A stretch of 64,000 bases of DNA. It comes from Burkholderiales bacterium. GTDB taxonomy: Bacteria > Pseudomonadota > Gammaproteobacteria > Burkholderiales > Casimicrobiaceae. Positions 7,745 through 16,438 of this stretch are shown piece by piece. The notes beneath the pieces were generated by a model. The model searched no databases and was not told where the DNA came from. It was given only the letters and a program-made list of their open reading frames with translations. The DNA lies in the NCBI GenBank assembly GCA_015075645.1, contig JABTUF010000004.1:62001-126000 (forward strand). Reading direction: 5' to 3'. The position numbers and the translations under genes were made by a program. Within the stretch, counting starts at the first letter, position 1. Each line of letters opens with the position of its first letter.

Positions 7745-8670
7745 GCGGTGAAGCGTTCGCACTCGCGGCGGGCGACGCGGTCGTCGAAATTGCGCCGGCC
7801 GTCGGCGGGTCGGTCGCGTCGTTCACGCTCGCCGGCGAGGCGATCTTCCGGCCGACGCCCTCCGACGCGCGCGCGTCGCTCGACGTGCGGCGCCACGCCT
7901 GCTATCCGCTCGTCCCCTACTCGAACCGCATCGCGCAGGCGAGGCTCGCGTTCGACGGGCGCGCGTTTCCACTCGCGCGGAACTTCGGCGATTCGCCGCA
8001 TTCGATTCACGGCCTGGGCTGGCAGCGCGCGTGGACGGTCGTATCGCGCTCCCCGGGCGACGCGCTCCTCGCCTGCGAGCACGACGCGCGCGACACTGCC
8101 GCATGGCCGTGGCCGTTTCGTGCGACGCAGGCGTTCTCGCTCGCGGCCTCCGGCGGGCAGGCGTTCCTGACGCTCCGCCTCGCGATCGAGAACCGCGCGG
8201 CCGAACCGTTTCCGTTCGGGCTCGGCTGGCACCCGTTCTTCCCCAAGACGCCGGACACGACGATCGCCTTCGACGCGGCGCGGGTGTGGCGAACCGACGC
8301 GACGCTCATTCCGGTCGCGTGCGAGCCGGTCCCCGCGGTGTGGCGGTTCACGCCGCCGCGTCCGTTGGGCGATCTCGTGCTCGACCACGTGTTCGAGGGG
8401 GCCCGCGGCCCCGCCACGATCGCGTGGCCCGGACGCGGCCTGGAGGTGCAGATCGCGGCCGACAGCGCGCTCGACCGCCGCGTCGTCTACGTGCCGGAGG
8501 GCCGCGATTTCCTCGCGTTCGAGCCGGCGAGCCACATGACCGACGCGTTCAACCGCGCCGCGCGCGGCGAGGCGGCCACCGGCACGAGGATCCTGCCTCC
8601 CGGAAGCGCGTTCTCCTGTACGATGCGCATCCACGCGAGGTCCTCGCGGCCGCGCGAATCGACCCGATGA
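7732..8670 (+). CDS. Aldose 1-epimerase family protein
   Basis: A 312-residue galactose-mutarotase-fold protein that interconverts alpha and beta anomers. Typical pieces: YPLVPYSNRIAQARLAFDGR (substrate loop with Asn-Arg), DSPHSIHGLGWQRAWTV with the catalytic-type His pair, LGWHPFF with the second His, and a C-terminal FLAFEPASHMTDAFN segment in place of the catalytic Glu motif. The GTG at 7732 is the only good in-frame start and lies in a hairpin loop. Its stop overlaps the lactonase start (ATGA). In context it likely prepares the free sugar for the dehydrogenase or lactonase step. Confidence 0.85.
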   Translation: MSDTRGEAFALAAGDAVVEIAPAVGGSVASFTLAGEAIFRPTPSDARASLDVRRHACYPLVPYSNRIAQARLAFDGRAFPLARNFGDSPHSIHGLGWQRAWTVVSRSPGDALLACEHDARDTAAWPWPFRATQAFSLAASGGQAFLTLRLAIENRAAEPFPFGLGWHPFFPKTPDTTIAFDAARVWRTDATLIPVACEPVPAVWRFTPPRPLGDLVLDHVFEGARGPATIAWPGRGLEVQIAADSALDRRVVYVPEGRDFLAFEPASHMTDAFNRAARGEAATGTRILPPGSAFSCTMRIHARSSRPRESTR

Positions 8671-9545
8671 CCGACACCCCGTTCCGCTGCGTGCTCGACC
8701 TCAAGGCGTCGCTGGGGGAGTCCCCGACCTGGTCGGCGGACGAGCAGGCGCTCTATTTCGTCGACATCCTCGCGCCCGCGCTCCTCCGCTTCGATCCCGC
8801 GGCCGGCGCGCTCACGTCGACGGCAATGCCGTCGTCGATCGGCTGCATCGGCCTGCGCGAGCGCGGCGGTTTCGTCGTGGCGTTGCGCGACGGCGTCTGG
8901 CTCGCCGACGCGCGCGGACAGCTCGAACGCAAGCTCGCCGACGCGCCGTACGATCCGGCGCACCACCGCTTCAACGACGGCCGCGTCGACCGGCAGGGCC
9001 GCTTCTGGGTGGGCTCGATGAACGAGAAGCGCGACGCGCCCTCCGCGGCGCTCTACCGGCTCGAGCGCGACGGTCGCCTCGCCCATGTGCTCGACGGCTT
9101 CACCGTGTCCAACGGCATCGCGTGGAGCCCCGACGGGCGCACGATGTACCACGCGGACACGCCCGCGCACATCGTGCGCGCGTACGACTTCGACCCGGCG
9201 ACCGGAAGTCCGTCCGCCGTGCGCACGTTCGCGCGCTGGCAGGGCGACACCGACCGCCCCGACGGCGCGGCGGTCGACAGCGCGGGCAACTACTGGATCG
9301 CGTTCTTCCGCGGCGGCAAGGTGCTGCAGCTCTCGCCGCAGGGGAGCTTGCTCCGCGAGGTGCCGTTCCCGGCCGCCTGCCCGACGATGCCGTGCTTCGG
9401 CGGTCCCGACCTGAAGACGCTGTACGTGACGAGCGCGCGCAACGAGCGCCCCGCCGACGAACTCGCGCGCTTCCCGCATTCGGGCGGCCTCTTCGCGATG
9501 CGGGTCGACGTGCCCGGCCTGCCCGAACCGCGCTGCGCGCTCTGA
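8667..9545 (+). CDS. SMP-30/gluconolactonase-family sugar lactonase
   Basis: A 292-residue six-bladed beta-propeller of the SMP-30/gluconolactonase/LRE family. Metal-binding blocks are visible: LGESPTWSADEQALYFVDI (Glu of LGE), HHRFNDGRVDRQGRFWVGSM (Asn-Asp), GFTVSNGIAWSPDGRTMYHAD (Asn) and DRPDGAAVDSAGNYWIAFF (Asp). It opens aldonolactones to aldonic acids in the cytoplasm. ATGA overlap with the epimerase stop and a one-base overlap with the GH31 gene show one tightly coupled operon. No matching sugar dehydrogenase or aldonate dehydratase is in the window. Confidence 0.88.
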   Translation: MTDTPFRCVLDLKASLGESPTWSADEQALYFVDILAPALLRFDPAAGALTSTAMPSSIGCIGLRERGGFVVALRDGVWLADARGQLERKLADAPYDPAHHRFNDGRVDRQGRFWVGSMNEKRDAPSAALYRLERDGRLAHVLDGFTVSNGIAWSPDGRTMYHADTPAHIVRAYDFDPATGSPSAVRTFARWQGDTDRPDGAAVDSAGNYWIAFFRGGKVLQLSPQGSLLREVPFPAACPTMPCFGGPDLKTLYVTSARNERPADELARFPHSGGLFAMRVDVPGLPEPRCAL

Positions 9546-11749
9546 TGGCGATGATCGACCCCTCCGCATTCCTCGGACTCGACGCGCTCAACAGCCTCGG
9601 CGCGACGTCCACCGGCGCGTCGTTCGCGACCTCGACCGGCGACATCCTCGAGGTGTCGTGCTTCGGTCCGGGCGTGTTCCGCGTGCGTGCCGGCCCGAAC
9701 ACGAGGCCGGACTACGGCATCGTCAGCGGGCGCGCGAAGGCCTGCACGGTGGCGCAGCCGGCGCCCGATGCGTGGACCTTCGCCTCGGGCGAGGCGACGC
9801 TCGAACTCTCCGGTTCGCCGCTGCGGTTCCGCCTGATGTGGAAGGGTCGCGTGGTAGCCGAGTCGAGCACCGACCGGCACGTGCGCGGGTCGCCGCGGTT
9901 GCGGGCGTTCGGCCGCGTCCGCGGCGCGCCCGCGTGGATCGCCTCGATCGCGCTCGCCTCGGGCGAGGCCGTGTACGGACTGGGCGACAAGCCCGGACCG
10001 CTCGACAAGCGCGGCCAGCTCCTCCACTCCGACGTGCAGGACGCGCACGGCTTGCACGCCGGGCTCTCCTCGAAGGGCATCCCGTTCGCCTGGAGTCCGG
10101 GCACGGGCGCGGGCGCGTGGGGCGTGTTCGTCAACACGCCCTCGCGCGTGACCCACGGCGTCGGGCATCCGGATTGGTCGCACCGCAGCTACGCGCTCCT
10201 CGTCGCCGACGAAGCGCTCGATCTCTTCGTCTTCGCCGCGGCCGCGCCCTCCGACATCCTGGACGCGTTCACGCAGCTCACCGGCCGCTCGCCGGGCGTG
10301 CCGCGCTGGAGCCTCGGGTTGTGGATCTCGCGTGCGTCGTACAAGACGCCGGACGAGGCCGCCGCGGTTGCCGCGCGATATCGCGCGCGCAAGCTGCCCT
10401 GCGATGTCCTCACGCTCGACGCGAGCGCCGCCTGGCCGAAGGAGACCGGATTCTCGTTCCGCTTCGACCCGGAGCGCTTCCCCGATCCGCCCGCCGCGCT
10501 CGCGAAGATCAGGGCGCAGCACCTGCGCGTGGGCGTCAGCGAAGCGCCCTACGTGTCGGTGAATGACCCGCTGTTCGCCGAACTCGCGCAACGCCACTAC
10601 CTGCTGACGACGCCGTACGGCGAGCCTTGCGTGATCCGTTCGGAGGCCGGCGTCGCCCCCGGCGCAACAGGCGACGCGCGCGCAACGCCCGCCGACAGCG
10701 GCATCGTCGACTTCACCAACCCCGCGGCGTTCGCGTGGTGGCGCGACCAGCATCGCTCGCTCTTCGCCTGCGGCGTCGACGTCATCGACAGCGCCGGCGG
10801 CGAGCACGTCCCCGACGACGCGCAGGCGTTCAACGGCGACTCGGGTGCGCGCCTGCACAACGTCTACCCGCAGCTCTACCACCAATGCGTGTTCGAGGCG
10901 ACGACGCGCTACCAGCCGAAGGACGCCGCCCCGCCGTTCTCGTGGGGCCGCGCGGGCTGGTCGGCGAGCCACCGCTATCCGCTGAGCGCCGGCGCGGATG
11001 CGCAGAGCGACTGGGAGGGCCTCGCCGCGGCGATTCGGGGCGCGCTCTCGCTCGGCATGAGCGGCACGCCGTTCCACGGCATGGACGTCGGCGGCAGCCA
11101 CGGCGCGGCATCGGATGCCGAACTCTTCCTGCGCTGGCTGCAGGCGGCGGTGTTCGGCTCGCACCTGCGCATTCACGGACCGGGCGAGCGGGAGCCGTGG
11201 ACCTTCGGCACGGAGACCGAGGCGATCGCGCGCAAGTGGCTCGCGTTCCGCACCCGGCTCATCCCCTATCTCGAGCGCGCGGTCGTGCAGGCGACGCGCA
11301 CCGGGTTGCCGGTGATGCGCGCGATGCCGCTCGCGTTCCCGGGCGTCGCGCTCACGCGCCACGCCGACACGCAGTTCCTGTGCGGCGAGTCGATCCTCGT
11401 CGCGCCGATCGTCGCGCCCGGCGGAGAAGTCGAGGTCGCGCTGCCGCCCGGCGCGTGGTACGACCTCAACACGCGCGTGCGCCACGCCGGACGGCAGGTG
11501 CTGCGCTACCGGGCCGGACTCGACCAGTTCCCGGCGTTCGGCCGCGAAGGCCACGCGCTGCCGCTCGGACGCGCCGTGCAGCACACCGGCGAGATCGACG
11601 CCGCGAATCCGCTGGAGCAGCTCTGGGTGTTCGGCACGTCGGCGAATTCGCTCGACGGGTTCACGCAGGCGCGCGTCGAGGCCGACGGCGAGGGCGGATT
11701 CACGCTGCGCACCGCGCCGGGGGTCGACGTCGTGACCTTCGGCGGCTGA
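9545..11749 (+). CDS. Glycoside hydrolase family 31, alpha-xylosidase-like
   Basis: A 734-residue cytoplasmic GH31 enzyme (no signal peptide). Segments in order: N-terminal beta domain, GEAVYGLGDKPGPLDKRGQ, the barrel with CDVLTLDASAAWP and FSFRFDPERFPDPPAALAKI, then CGVDVIDSAGGEHVPDDA, where the Asp of VIDSAGGE is in the nucleophile position, and RAGWSASHRYPLSAGADAQSDW with the acid/base Asp, ending in SLGMSGTPFHGMDVGG. The FDPERFPDP block resembles alpha-xylosidase YicI more than maltases. The sulfoquinovosidase Gln-Asp-Trp/Arg pattern is not evident. With lactonase and aldolase beside it, a route from alpha-xylosides through an aldonate is possible. Confidence 0.85.
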   Translation: MAMIDPSAFLGLDALNSLGATSTGASFATSTGDILEVSCFGPGVFRVRAGPNTRPDYGIVSGRAKACTVAQPAPDAWTFASGEATLELSGSPLRFRLMWKGRVVAESSTDRHVRGSPRLRAFGRVRGAPAWIASIALASGEAVYGLGDKPGPLDKRGQLLHSDVQDAHGLHAGLSSKGIPFAWSPGTGAGAWGVFVNTPSRVTHGVGHPDWSHRSYALLVADEALDLFVFAAAAPSDILDAFTQLTGRSPGVPRWSLGLWISRASYKTPDEAAAVAARYRARKLPCDVLTLDASAAWPKETGFSFRFDPERFPDPPAALAKIRAQHLRVGVSEAPYVSVNDPLFAELAQRHYLLTTPYGEPCVIRSEAGVAPGATGDARATPADSGIVDFTNPAAFAWWRDQHRSLFACGVDVIDSAGGEHVPDDAQAFNGDSGARLHNVYPQLYHQCVFEATTRYQPKDAAPPFSWGRAGWSASHRYPLSAGADAQSDWEGLAAAIRGALSLGMSGTPFHGMDVGGSHGAASDAELFLRWLQAAVFGSHLRIHGPGEREPWTFGTETEAIARKWLAFRTRLIPYLERAVVQATRTGLPVMRAMPLAFPGVALTRHADTQFLCGESILVAPIVAPGGEVEVALPPGAWYDLNTRVRHAGRQVLRYRAGLDQFPAFGREGHALPLGRAVQHTGEIDAANPLEQLWVFGTSANSLDGFTQARVEADGEGGFTLRTAPGVDVVTFGG

Positions 11750-11765
11750 GCGCCACGATCGCGTC

Positions 11766-12785
11766 ATGGACGGCTGGCCCGCGATCGCGGTCACCTCGGG
11801 GGAGCCCGCGGGCATCGGCCCGGAACTCTGCGCGATGCTCGCGTTGCGCCATGCGCGCGCGCCGTTCGACGCGCGCATCGTCGTGCTCGGCGACCGCGAC
11901 CTCCTGGAAGCGCGCGCCGCACGCGCGGGCCTCACGCCGCGCTACGCCGACTACACGGCATCGACCAGCGGCCCGCCGGGAGCGATCGAGGTGTGGCACC
12001 ACCCGCTGGTCGCGCCGGTCACGCCGGGCCATCCCGATCCCTCGAACGCCACGGCGGTGGTGGAATCGCTGCGCGATGCCTGCGACGCCTGCGCCTCCGG
12101 CGCGTTCGACGCGCTCGTCACCGCACCGGTGCAGAAGAGCGCGATCCTCGACGCCGGCGTGCCGTTCACCGGTCACACCGAGTATTTCGCCGCGCGCACC
12201 GGGACGCGTCGCGTCGTGATGATGCTGAACGGCGGCGCCGTGGATGCCCCGCTGCGCGTCGCGCTCGTCACCACGCACCTGCCGCTCGCCCGCGTGCCAG
12301 AGGCCATCACGAGGACCGCCGTGCGCGAGACGATCTCGATCGTCGCATCCGCCCTCGCGCAACCATTCGGCATCGCCGCGCCGCGCATCGCGGTGTGCGG
12401 GCTCAATCCGCACGCCGGCGAAGGCGGTCATCTCGGCAACGAGGAGCATGAGGTCATCGCGCCGGCCATCGCCGAGGCGCGCGCCGAGGGCATCGACGTG
12501 CACGGACCGCTCCCCGCCGACACCGTGTTCGTGCCGGCGCACGCGAGAGGCTTCGACGCGATCGTCGCGATGTACCACGACCAGGGACTGCCCGCGCTCA
12601 AGGCCGCGAGCTTCGGGCGCGGCGTCAACGTGACGCTCGGCCTGCCGTTCCCGCGCACGTCGGTCGACCACGGCACCGCGCTCGACCTCGCCGCCGACGC
12701 GAAACGCGCCGCGGGCGCCGACCCCGGCAGCCTGTTCGAGGCGGTCGACCTCGCGATCGCGCTCGCCCGCGGCGCGGCGCGCTGA
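11766..12785 (+). CDS. pdxA: 4-hydroxythreonine-4-phosphate dehydrogenase
   Basis: A 339-residue enzyme of pyridoxal 5'-phosphate synthesis; it oxidises 4-phosphohydroxy-L-threonine with NAD+. Signatures: AVTSGEPAGIGPELCAML at the N-terminus, ALVTAPVQKSAI, the metal-binding His of PFTGHTEYFA, VCGLNPHAGEGGHLGNEE, and VAMYHDQGLPALK with metal His and Asp, then GVNVTLGLPFPRTSVDHGTALD. Length and motif order match the family. It is followed by rsmA after 20 bases, the pdxA-rsmA (ksgA) order of many proteobacteria. Confidence 0.95.
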   Translation: MDGWPAIAVTSGEPAGIGPELCAMLALRHARAPFDARIVVLGDRDLLEARAARAGLTPRYADYTASTSGPPGAIEVWHHPLVAPVTPGHPDPSNATAVVESLRDACDACASGAFDALVTAPVQKSAILDAGVPFTGHTEYFAARTGTRRVVMMLNGGAVDAPLRVALVTTHLPLARVPEAITRTAVRETISIVASALAQPFGIAAPRIAVCGLNPHAGEGGHLGNEEHEVIAPAIAEARAEGIDVHGPLPADTVFVPAHARGFDAIVAMYHDQGLPALKAASFGRGVNVTLGLPFPRTSVDHGTALDLAADAKRAAGADPGSLFEAVDLAIALARGAAR

Positions 12786-12805
12786 CCGCCGCCGCGCGCG
12801 AACCG

Positions 12806-13609
12806 ATGGCCCGAGCGAGCGGCCGCGTCGTCGAAGGCCACGTCGCGCGCAAACGGTTCGGCCAGAACTTCCTCGCCGACCCGCACTACGTCGCGCGCAT
12901 CGCCGACGCGGTGGCGCCGCGCCGCGGCGAGACCGTCGTCGAGATCGGCCCGGGACTGGGCGCGCTCACCGGGGCGCTCATCGCGCGCGCGGGACGCATC
13001 GTCGCGATCGAGATCGACCGCGATCTCGCCGCGCGGTTGCGCGAGCGGCACGCGCCGGAGGCCCTGACGCTGATCGAAGGCGACGCGCTCGCCTTCGACT
13101 ACGCCTCGCTCGGGCGCGACCTGCGCGTGGTCGGCAACCTGCCCTACAACATCAGTTCGCCGCTCCTGTTCCAACTCGCCGCGCACGCGGACCGGTTGCG
13201 CGACGTGACCGTGATGCTGCAGAAGGAAGTCGTCGCGCGGATGACGGCGGCGCCGGCGACCGCCGAATACGGCCGGCTCACGGTGATGCTGCACTCGGTC
13301 TTCGCGATCGAGAAGCTGTTCGTCGTGCCTCCCGGCGCGTTCCGGCCCGCGCCGAAGGTCGATTCCGCGGTCGCGCGCCTGGTGCCGCTCGGGGACCGGC
13401 GGCCGCGGATCGGCGATCCGCATCGCTTCGCGTCGATCGTGGCTGCCGCGTTCGCGCAGCGCCGCAAGACGCTGCGCAACGCCCTCGCGGCGTGGGTGCC
13501 GCCTTCCGGATTCGCCGCCGCGGGCATCGATCCGCAGAGGCGTGGCGAGACCCTGTCGGTCGACGAGTTCGTGCGCCTGGCCGGCGAGGCGCGCCCGCTC
13601 GACGGATGA
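12806..13609 (+). CDS. rsmA: 16S rRNA (adenine1518-N6/adenine1519-N6)-dimethyltransferase
   Basis: A 267-residue RsmA/KsgA methyltransferase, which dimethylates two adjacent adenines in the 3' hairpin of 16S rRNA. Motifs: RKRFGQNFLADPHYV, SAM-binding EIGPGLGALT, acidic VAIEIDRDL, catalytic VGNLPYNISSPLL, and MLQKEVVARM. The C-terminal helical domain with FAQRRKTLRNAL is complete. It sits 20 bp after pdxA and is followed by a REP-like cluster. Confidence 0.96.
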   Translation: MARASGRVVEGHVARKRFGQNFLADPHYVARIADAVAPRRGETVVEIGPGLGALTGALIARAGRIVAIEIDRDLAARLRERHAPEALTLIEGDALAFDYASLGRDLRVVGNLPYNISSPLLFQLAAHADRLRDVTVMLQKEVVARMTAAPATAEYGRLTVMLHSVFAIEKLFVVPPGAFRPAPKVDSAVARLVPLGDRRPRIGDPHRFASIVAAAFAQRRKTLRNALAAWVPPSGFAAAGIDPQRRGETLSVDEFVRLAGEARPLDG

Positions 13610-13622
13610 CGCGGCGAACCCC

Positions 13623-13719
13623 GTCGGGCTGAAGCCCGACCCACCACCCCCACGTAGGTCGGCCTTCAGGCCGACGCGGTTGCAGCGAAATGCACGTGTC
13701 GGGCTGAAGCCCGACCCAC
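13623..13719. repeat. REP-like palindrome cluster (3 copies)
   Basis: Units at 13623-13644 (inverted), 13654-13675 (plus) and 13698-13719 (inverted), lying between the convergent ends of rsmA and the DUF167 gene. As at 1.2 kb and 4.2 kb, plus-oriented copies have CC/GG in the stem and inverted copies GC/GC, with the TTCA loop kept. Confidence 0.85.
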
Positions 13720-13748
13720 GACGATGGCGCGATCGGCTGCGGAGAGGC

Positions 13749-14048
13749 TCACTCCTTCCCGCCGCCCCAATCGCGATCCGGCCTGCGGGCCGGTGCGGCG
13801 ATCCGCACGACCTTCCGGCGCGAGGTCTCGCCGCGGACGATCGCGACCTGCCTCTGCGCGACGCCGAACGCCTGCGCGAGGAACCGCACGAGTTCGTCGT
13901 TCGCGCGGCCTTCGATCGGCGGTGCCGCGAGCCGGACCTTGATCGCATCGCCGTGGACGCCCGCGACTTCGCTCCTGCGCGCGCCCGGTTGCACGTGAAC
14001 GGTGAGCACGAGCGCGCCCGCCTCCTCGCGCAGCCACGCAGGCGCCAT
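13749..14048 (-). CDS. DUF167 (YggU-family) protein
   Basis: A 99-residue protein of the DUF167/UPF0235 family, with LTVHVQPGARRSEVAGVHGD, KVRLAAPPIEGRANDELVRFLAQ and VAIVRGETSRRKVVRI, all family hallmarks. Function unknown; fold is a small alpha/beta with a conserved basic groove. Its ATG at 14048 lies 2 bp beyond the YggT stop, so it is the last gene of the yggS-proC-yggT-DUF167 operon, a common proteobacterial order. Confidence 0.9.
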   Translation of the reverse strand: MAPAWLREEAGALVLTVHVQPGARRSEVAGVHGDAIKVRLAAPPIEGRANDELVRFLAQAFGVAQRQVAIVRGETSRRKVVRIAAPARRPDRDWGGGKE

Positions 14049-14050
14049 CG

Positions 14051-14632
14051 TCAGCGCATCAGCGTCGCCACCGCGTGCTCGAGCCAGCGGACCGGCAGCA
14101 TCAGGATCAGGTTCAGGATGACGATGAGGATCAGCGGCGAGAGGTCGAGCGTGCCGCCGATCGGCGGGATCACGCGTCGCAGCGGCCGCAGGAACGGGAA
14201 GGTCATCGCGTTGAGGAGTCCCGACAGCGGGCCGTCGGGCGCGACCCAGGAGAGGAGCGCCTGGACGATGACGACGACGATCAGCACCCACACCACGGCC
14301 TTCATGAGTTCGATCGCCGCGGAGGCGAGCACGAACAGCGCTACCGATCCGTTCACCGACGCGAAGCCGCTGCCGAAGACGGCGAACATCGCGACGATCA
14401 GCGCGACCTGCGCCAGGTAGGCCGCGACCAGCGAGGCCCAGTCGCAGCCTCCCGCCCCCGGGATCACGCGGCGCAGCGGCTTCACCGCCCAGTCGGTGAG
14501 CGCGACGATCGCCTGCCCCGCGGGGTTGCGGAACGGCGCGCGCATGACCTGCATCAGAAAGCGCAGCAGGAAGCCGTAGATGAAGAGCCCGAAGAACACT
14601 TCGAGCACGAATCCGAGCGCCTGGCTGGCCAT
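14051..14632 (-). CDS. yggT: YggT family membrane protein
   Basis: A 193-residue membrane protein with a duplicated YggT unit. Each half has hydrophobic helices followed by the motif FRNPAGQAIVALTDWAVKPLRRVIPG in the first half and LLNAMTFPFLRPLRRVIPPIGGTLDLSPLI in the second. Two-unit YggT proteins are usual in beta- and gammaproteobacteria and have been linked to osmotic tolerance and membrane organisation. It lies 9 bp after proC. Confidence 0.9.
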   Translation of the reverse strand: MASQALGFVLEVFFGLFIYGFLLRFLMQVMRAPFRNPAGQAIVALTDWAVKPLRRVIPGAGGCDWASLVAAYLAQVALIVAMFAVFGSGFASVNGSVALFVLASAAIELMKAVVWVLIVVVIVQALLSWVAPDGPLSGLLNAMTFPFLRPLRRVIPPIGGTLDLSPLILIVILNLILMLPVRWLEHAVATLMR

Positions 14633-14641
14633 GTCGTCCTT

Positions 14642-15463
14642 TCAGTCGTCGCGGCCGAGGAGGACGCCCATCTCGGCGGCGCGCCGCGTCGCCGCGTCGA
14701 CCGCGGCGGCGATCGCCTCGCGCACCTTCCCGGCCTCGAGCGCCGCGATGCCGCGCTCGGTCGTGCCGCCTTTCGACGTGACGCGCATGCGCAGCGTCGC
14801 GGGATCCTCCGGGCTCGCCTGCGCGAGCTTGACCGCGCCGTCGAAGGTCGCGTACGCGAGCCGGCGCGCGTCCTCGGCATCGAATCCGTGCGCGCGCGCC
14901 GCCGCCTCGAGCGCCTCGATGAAATAGAACACGTAGGCGACGCCCGAGGCCGCGATGCCGGTCACCGCGTCGAGCGCCTCTTCCCGGTCGACCGGCACGA
15001 CTTCGCCGCAGGCCTCGAGGATCGCGACCGCGGACGCGCGGCTCTTCTCGTCGACCGACGGCGCCGACCAGACGCCCGCGATGCCGGCGCCGACGAGCGA
15101 CGGCGTGTCGGGCATCGCGCGCACGATGCGCGCGTAGCCGCGAAGCCAGCGCGAGATGTCGGTGCTGCGCGAACCCGCCGCGATCGACAGCACGACCGGG
15201 ACCGGCGCGACGAAGGGCGCGAGCGCCGTGCAGGCCTCGCGCATCTGCTGCGGCTTGACCGCGAGCACGACGACACTCGTGCCCGCGACCGCCTCGGCGT
15301 TGACGGACGCGAACGTGCGCACGCCGGGCAGCGCGCGTTCGAGCTTCGAACGCTGCGCGTCGACCGGATCGACGATCGCGATGTCGCGCGCCGGACGCCC
15401 GCGCGCGACGAGGCCGCCGGCGATCGCGTTCGCCATGTTGCCGCCGCCGATGAACGTGATCAT
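14642..15463 (-). CDS. proC: Pyrroline-5-carboxylate reductase
   Basis: A 273-residue enzyme catalysing the last step of proline synthesis, reducing 1-pyrroline-5-carboxylate with NAD(P)H. Features: Rossmann start ITFIGGGNMANAIAGGL, VVLAVKPQQM, VRAMPDTPSLVGAGIAGVW, and the C-terminal signature AQASPEDPATLRMRVTSKGGTTERGIAALE with the active-site Thr-Ser. I start at the ATG at 15463, as family members begin right at the nucleotide-binding strand. Confidence 0.95.
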   Translation of the reverse strand: MITFIGGGNMANAIAGGLVARGRPARDIAIVDPVDAQRSKLERALPGVRTFASVNAEAVAGTSVVVLAVKPQQMREACTALAPFVAPVPVVLSIAAGSRSTDISRWLRGYARIVRAMPDTPSLVGAGIAGVWSAPSVDEKSRASAVAILEACGEVVPVDREEALDAVTGIAASGVAYVFYFIEALEAAARAHGFDAEDARRLAYATFDGAVKLAQASPEDPATLRMRVTSKGGTTERGIAALEAGKVREAIAAAVDAATRRAAEMGVLLGRDD

Positions 15464-15589
15464 GGAGAGATGTCGTGGATGAATGTCGGATGAAACCTGT
15501 CGGGGAACAGCCGCCGCGCACCGCACGTCGCGCGCGGCCATCGTACCGTCATTGTCGCCGACCTGTCCTGTCCGCCGCGCGCTGCGCGT

Positions 15590-16297
15590 TCATGCCGGCC
15601 CGCGCGAGGGTGAACGCGTCCGCTCGCCGAAGAGCGCGGTGCCGAGCCGCACCTCGGTCGAGCCTTCGAGGATCGCGGATTCGAGATCGCCGGTCATCCC
15701 CATCGACAGCACGCGCGCGTCGAGCCCCGCGTCGAGCGCTTCGTCGCGGCAGCGTCGCAGCCGCGCGAACTGCGCGCGCTGCAGGCGCAGGTCGTCGGTC
15801 GGCTCGGCGATGCCCATGAAGCCGGCGAACGCGAGACCCGGCAGCGACGCGACGACCCGTGCGAGCGCGAGCGCGCCCTCTGGCGCGACGCCGCTCTTCG
15901 ACGCCTCGCCGCTGATGTTGACCTGGACCAGCGCCTCGATCGGCGTGCGCCCGGCCCTCGCCGTCGACAGACGCTGCGCGATCTTCGGCCGGTCGATCGA
16001 CTCGACCGCGTCGAACACTTCCGCGGCCAGCGCCGCCTTGTTGCTTTGCAGCGGACCGATCAGGCGCCATTCGAGGCCGGCCAGTTCCGGAAGCGCCGCC
16101 CGCTTCTCCGCCGCCTCCTGCACGTAGTTCTCGCCGAAGCAGCGCTGTCCGAGGCCGAATGCCTCGCGGACCGCCTGCGCCGGCCGGGTCTTGGACACCG
16201 CGCACAGCCGGATCGCCGCCGGGTCGCGGCCGGCCGCCTCGGCAGCCCGGACGATGCGCACCCGCGCGTCTTGCCATGCCTTCTCGTCGAGGCCCAT
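15590..16297 (-). CDS. yggS: YggS/PLPBP family pyridoxal phosphate homeostasis protein
   Basis: A 235-residue PLP-binding TIM-barrel protein. Visible: RLCAVSKTRPAQAVREAF with the PLP Lys, FGENYVQEAAEK, WRLIGPLQSNKA, VQVNISGEASKSGV, SMGMTGDLESAILEGSTEVRLGTALFG binding the PLP phosphate. It keeps free PLP in balance and is classically encoded beside proC and yggT. The ATG at 16297 is chosen over an earlier in-frame codon at 16333. It diverges from pilT, with 141 bp between the starts. Confidence 0.94.
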   Translation of the reverse strand: MGLDEKAWQDARVRIVRAAEAAGRDPAAIRLCAVSKTRPAQAVREAFGLGQRCFGENYVQEAAEKRAALPELAGLEWRLIGPLQSNKAALAAEVFDAVESIDRPKIAQRLSTARAGRTPIEALVQVNISGEASKSGVAPEGALALARVVASLPGLAFAGFMGIAEPTDDLRLQRAQFARLRRCRDEALDAGLDARVLSMGMTGDLESAILEGSTEVRLGTALFGERTRSPSRGPA

Positions 16298-16438
16298 AAT
16301 CGGATGACGTTGGCATCGCGCGCCGGACGGCACGCTTCGTGCTTGCGGGAATCTGCTGCGCTGCCGCCGTCGGAAACGGGAATGCGGTTCGCGCCCAACC
16401 GTCGTTGATCAGAGTCCGGGGATTATAGGGCCCCCACC

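Noticed and set aside
6909..11749. Complete sulfo-Entner-Doudoroff (sulfoquinovose) cluster
   Set aside because: Aldolase, lactonase, epimerase and GH31 fit, but the GH31 lacks the sulfonate-binding pattern I would expect and the dehydrogenase, dehydratase and sulfolactaldehyde dehydrogenase are absent.
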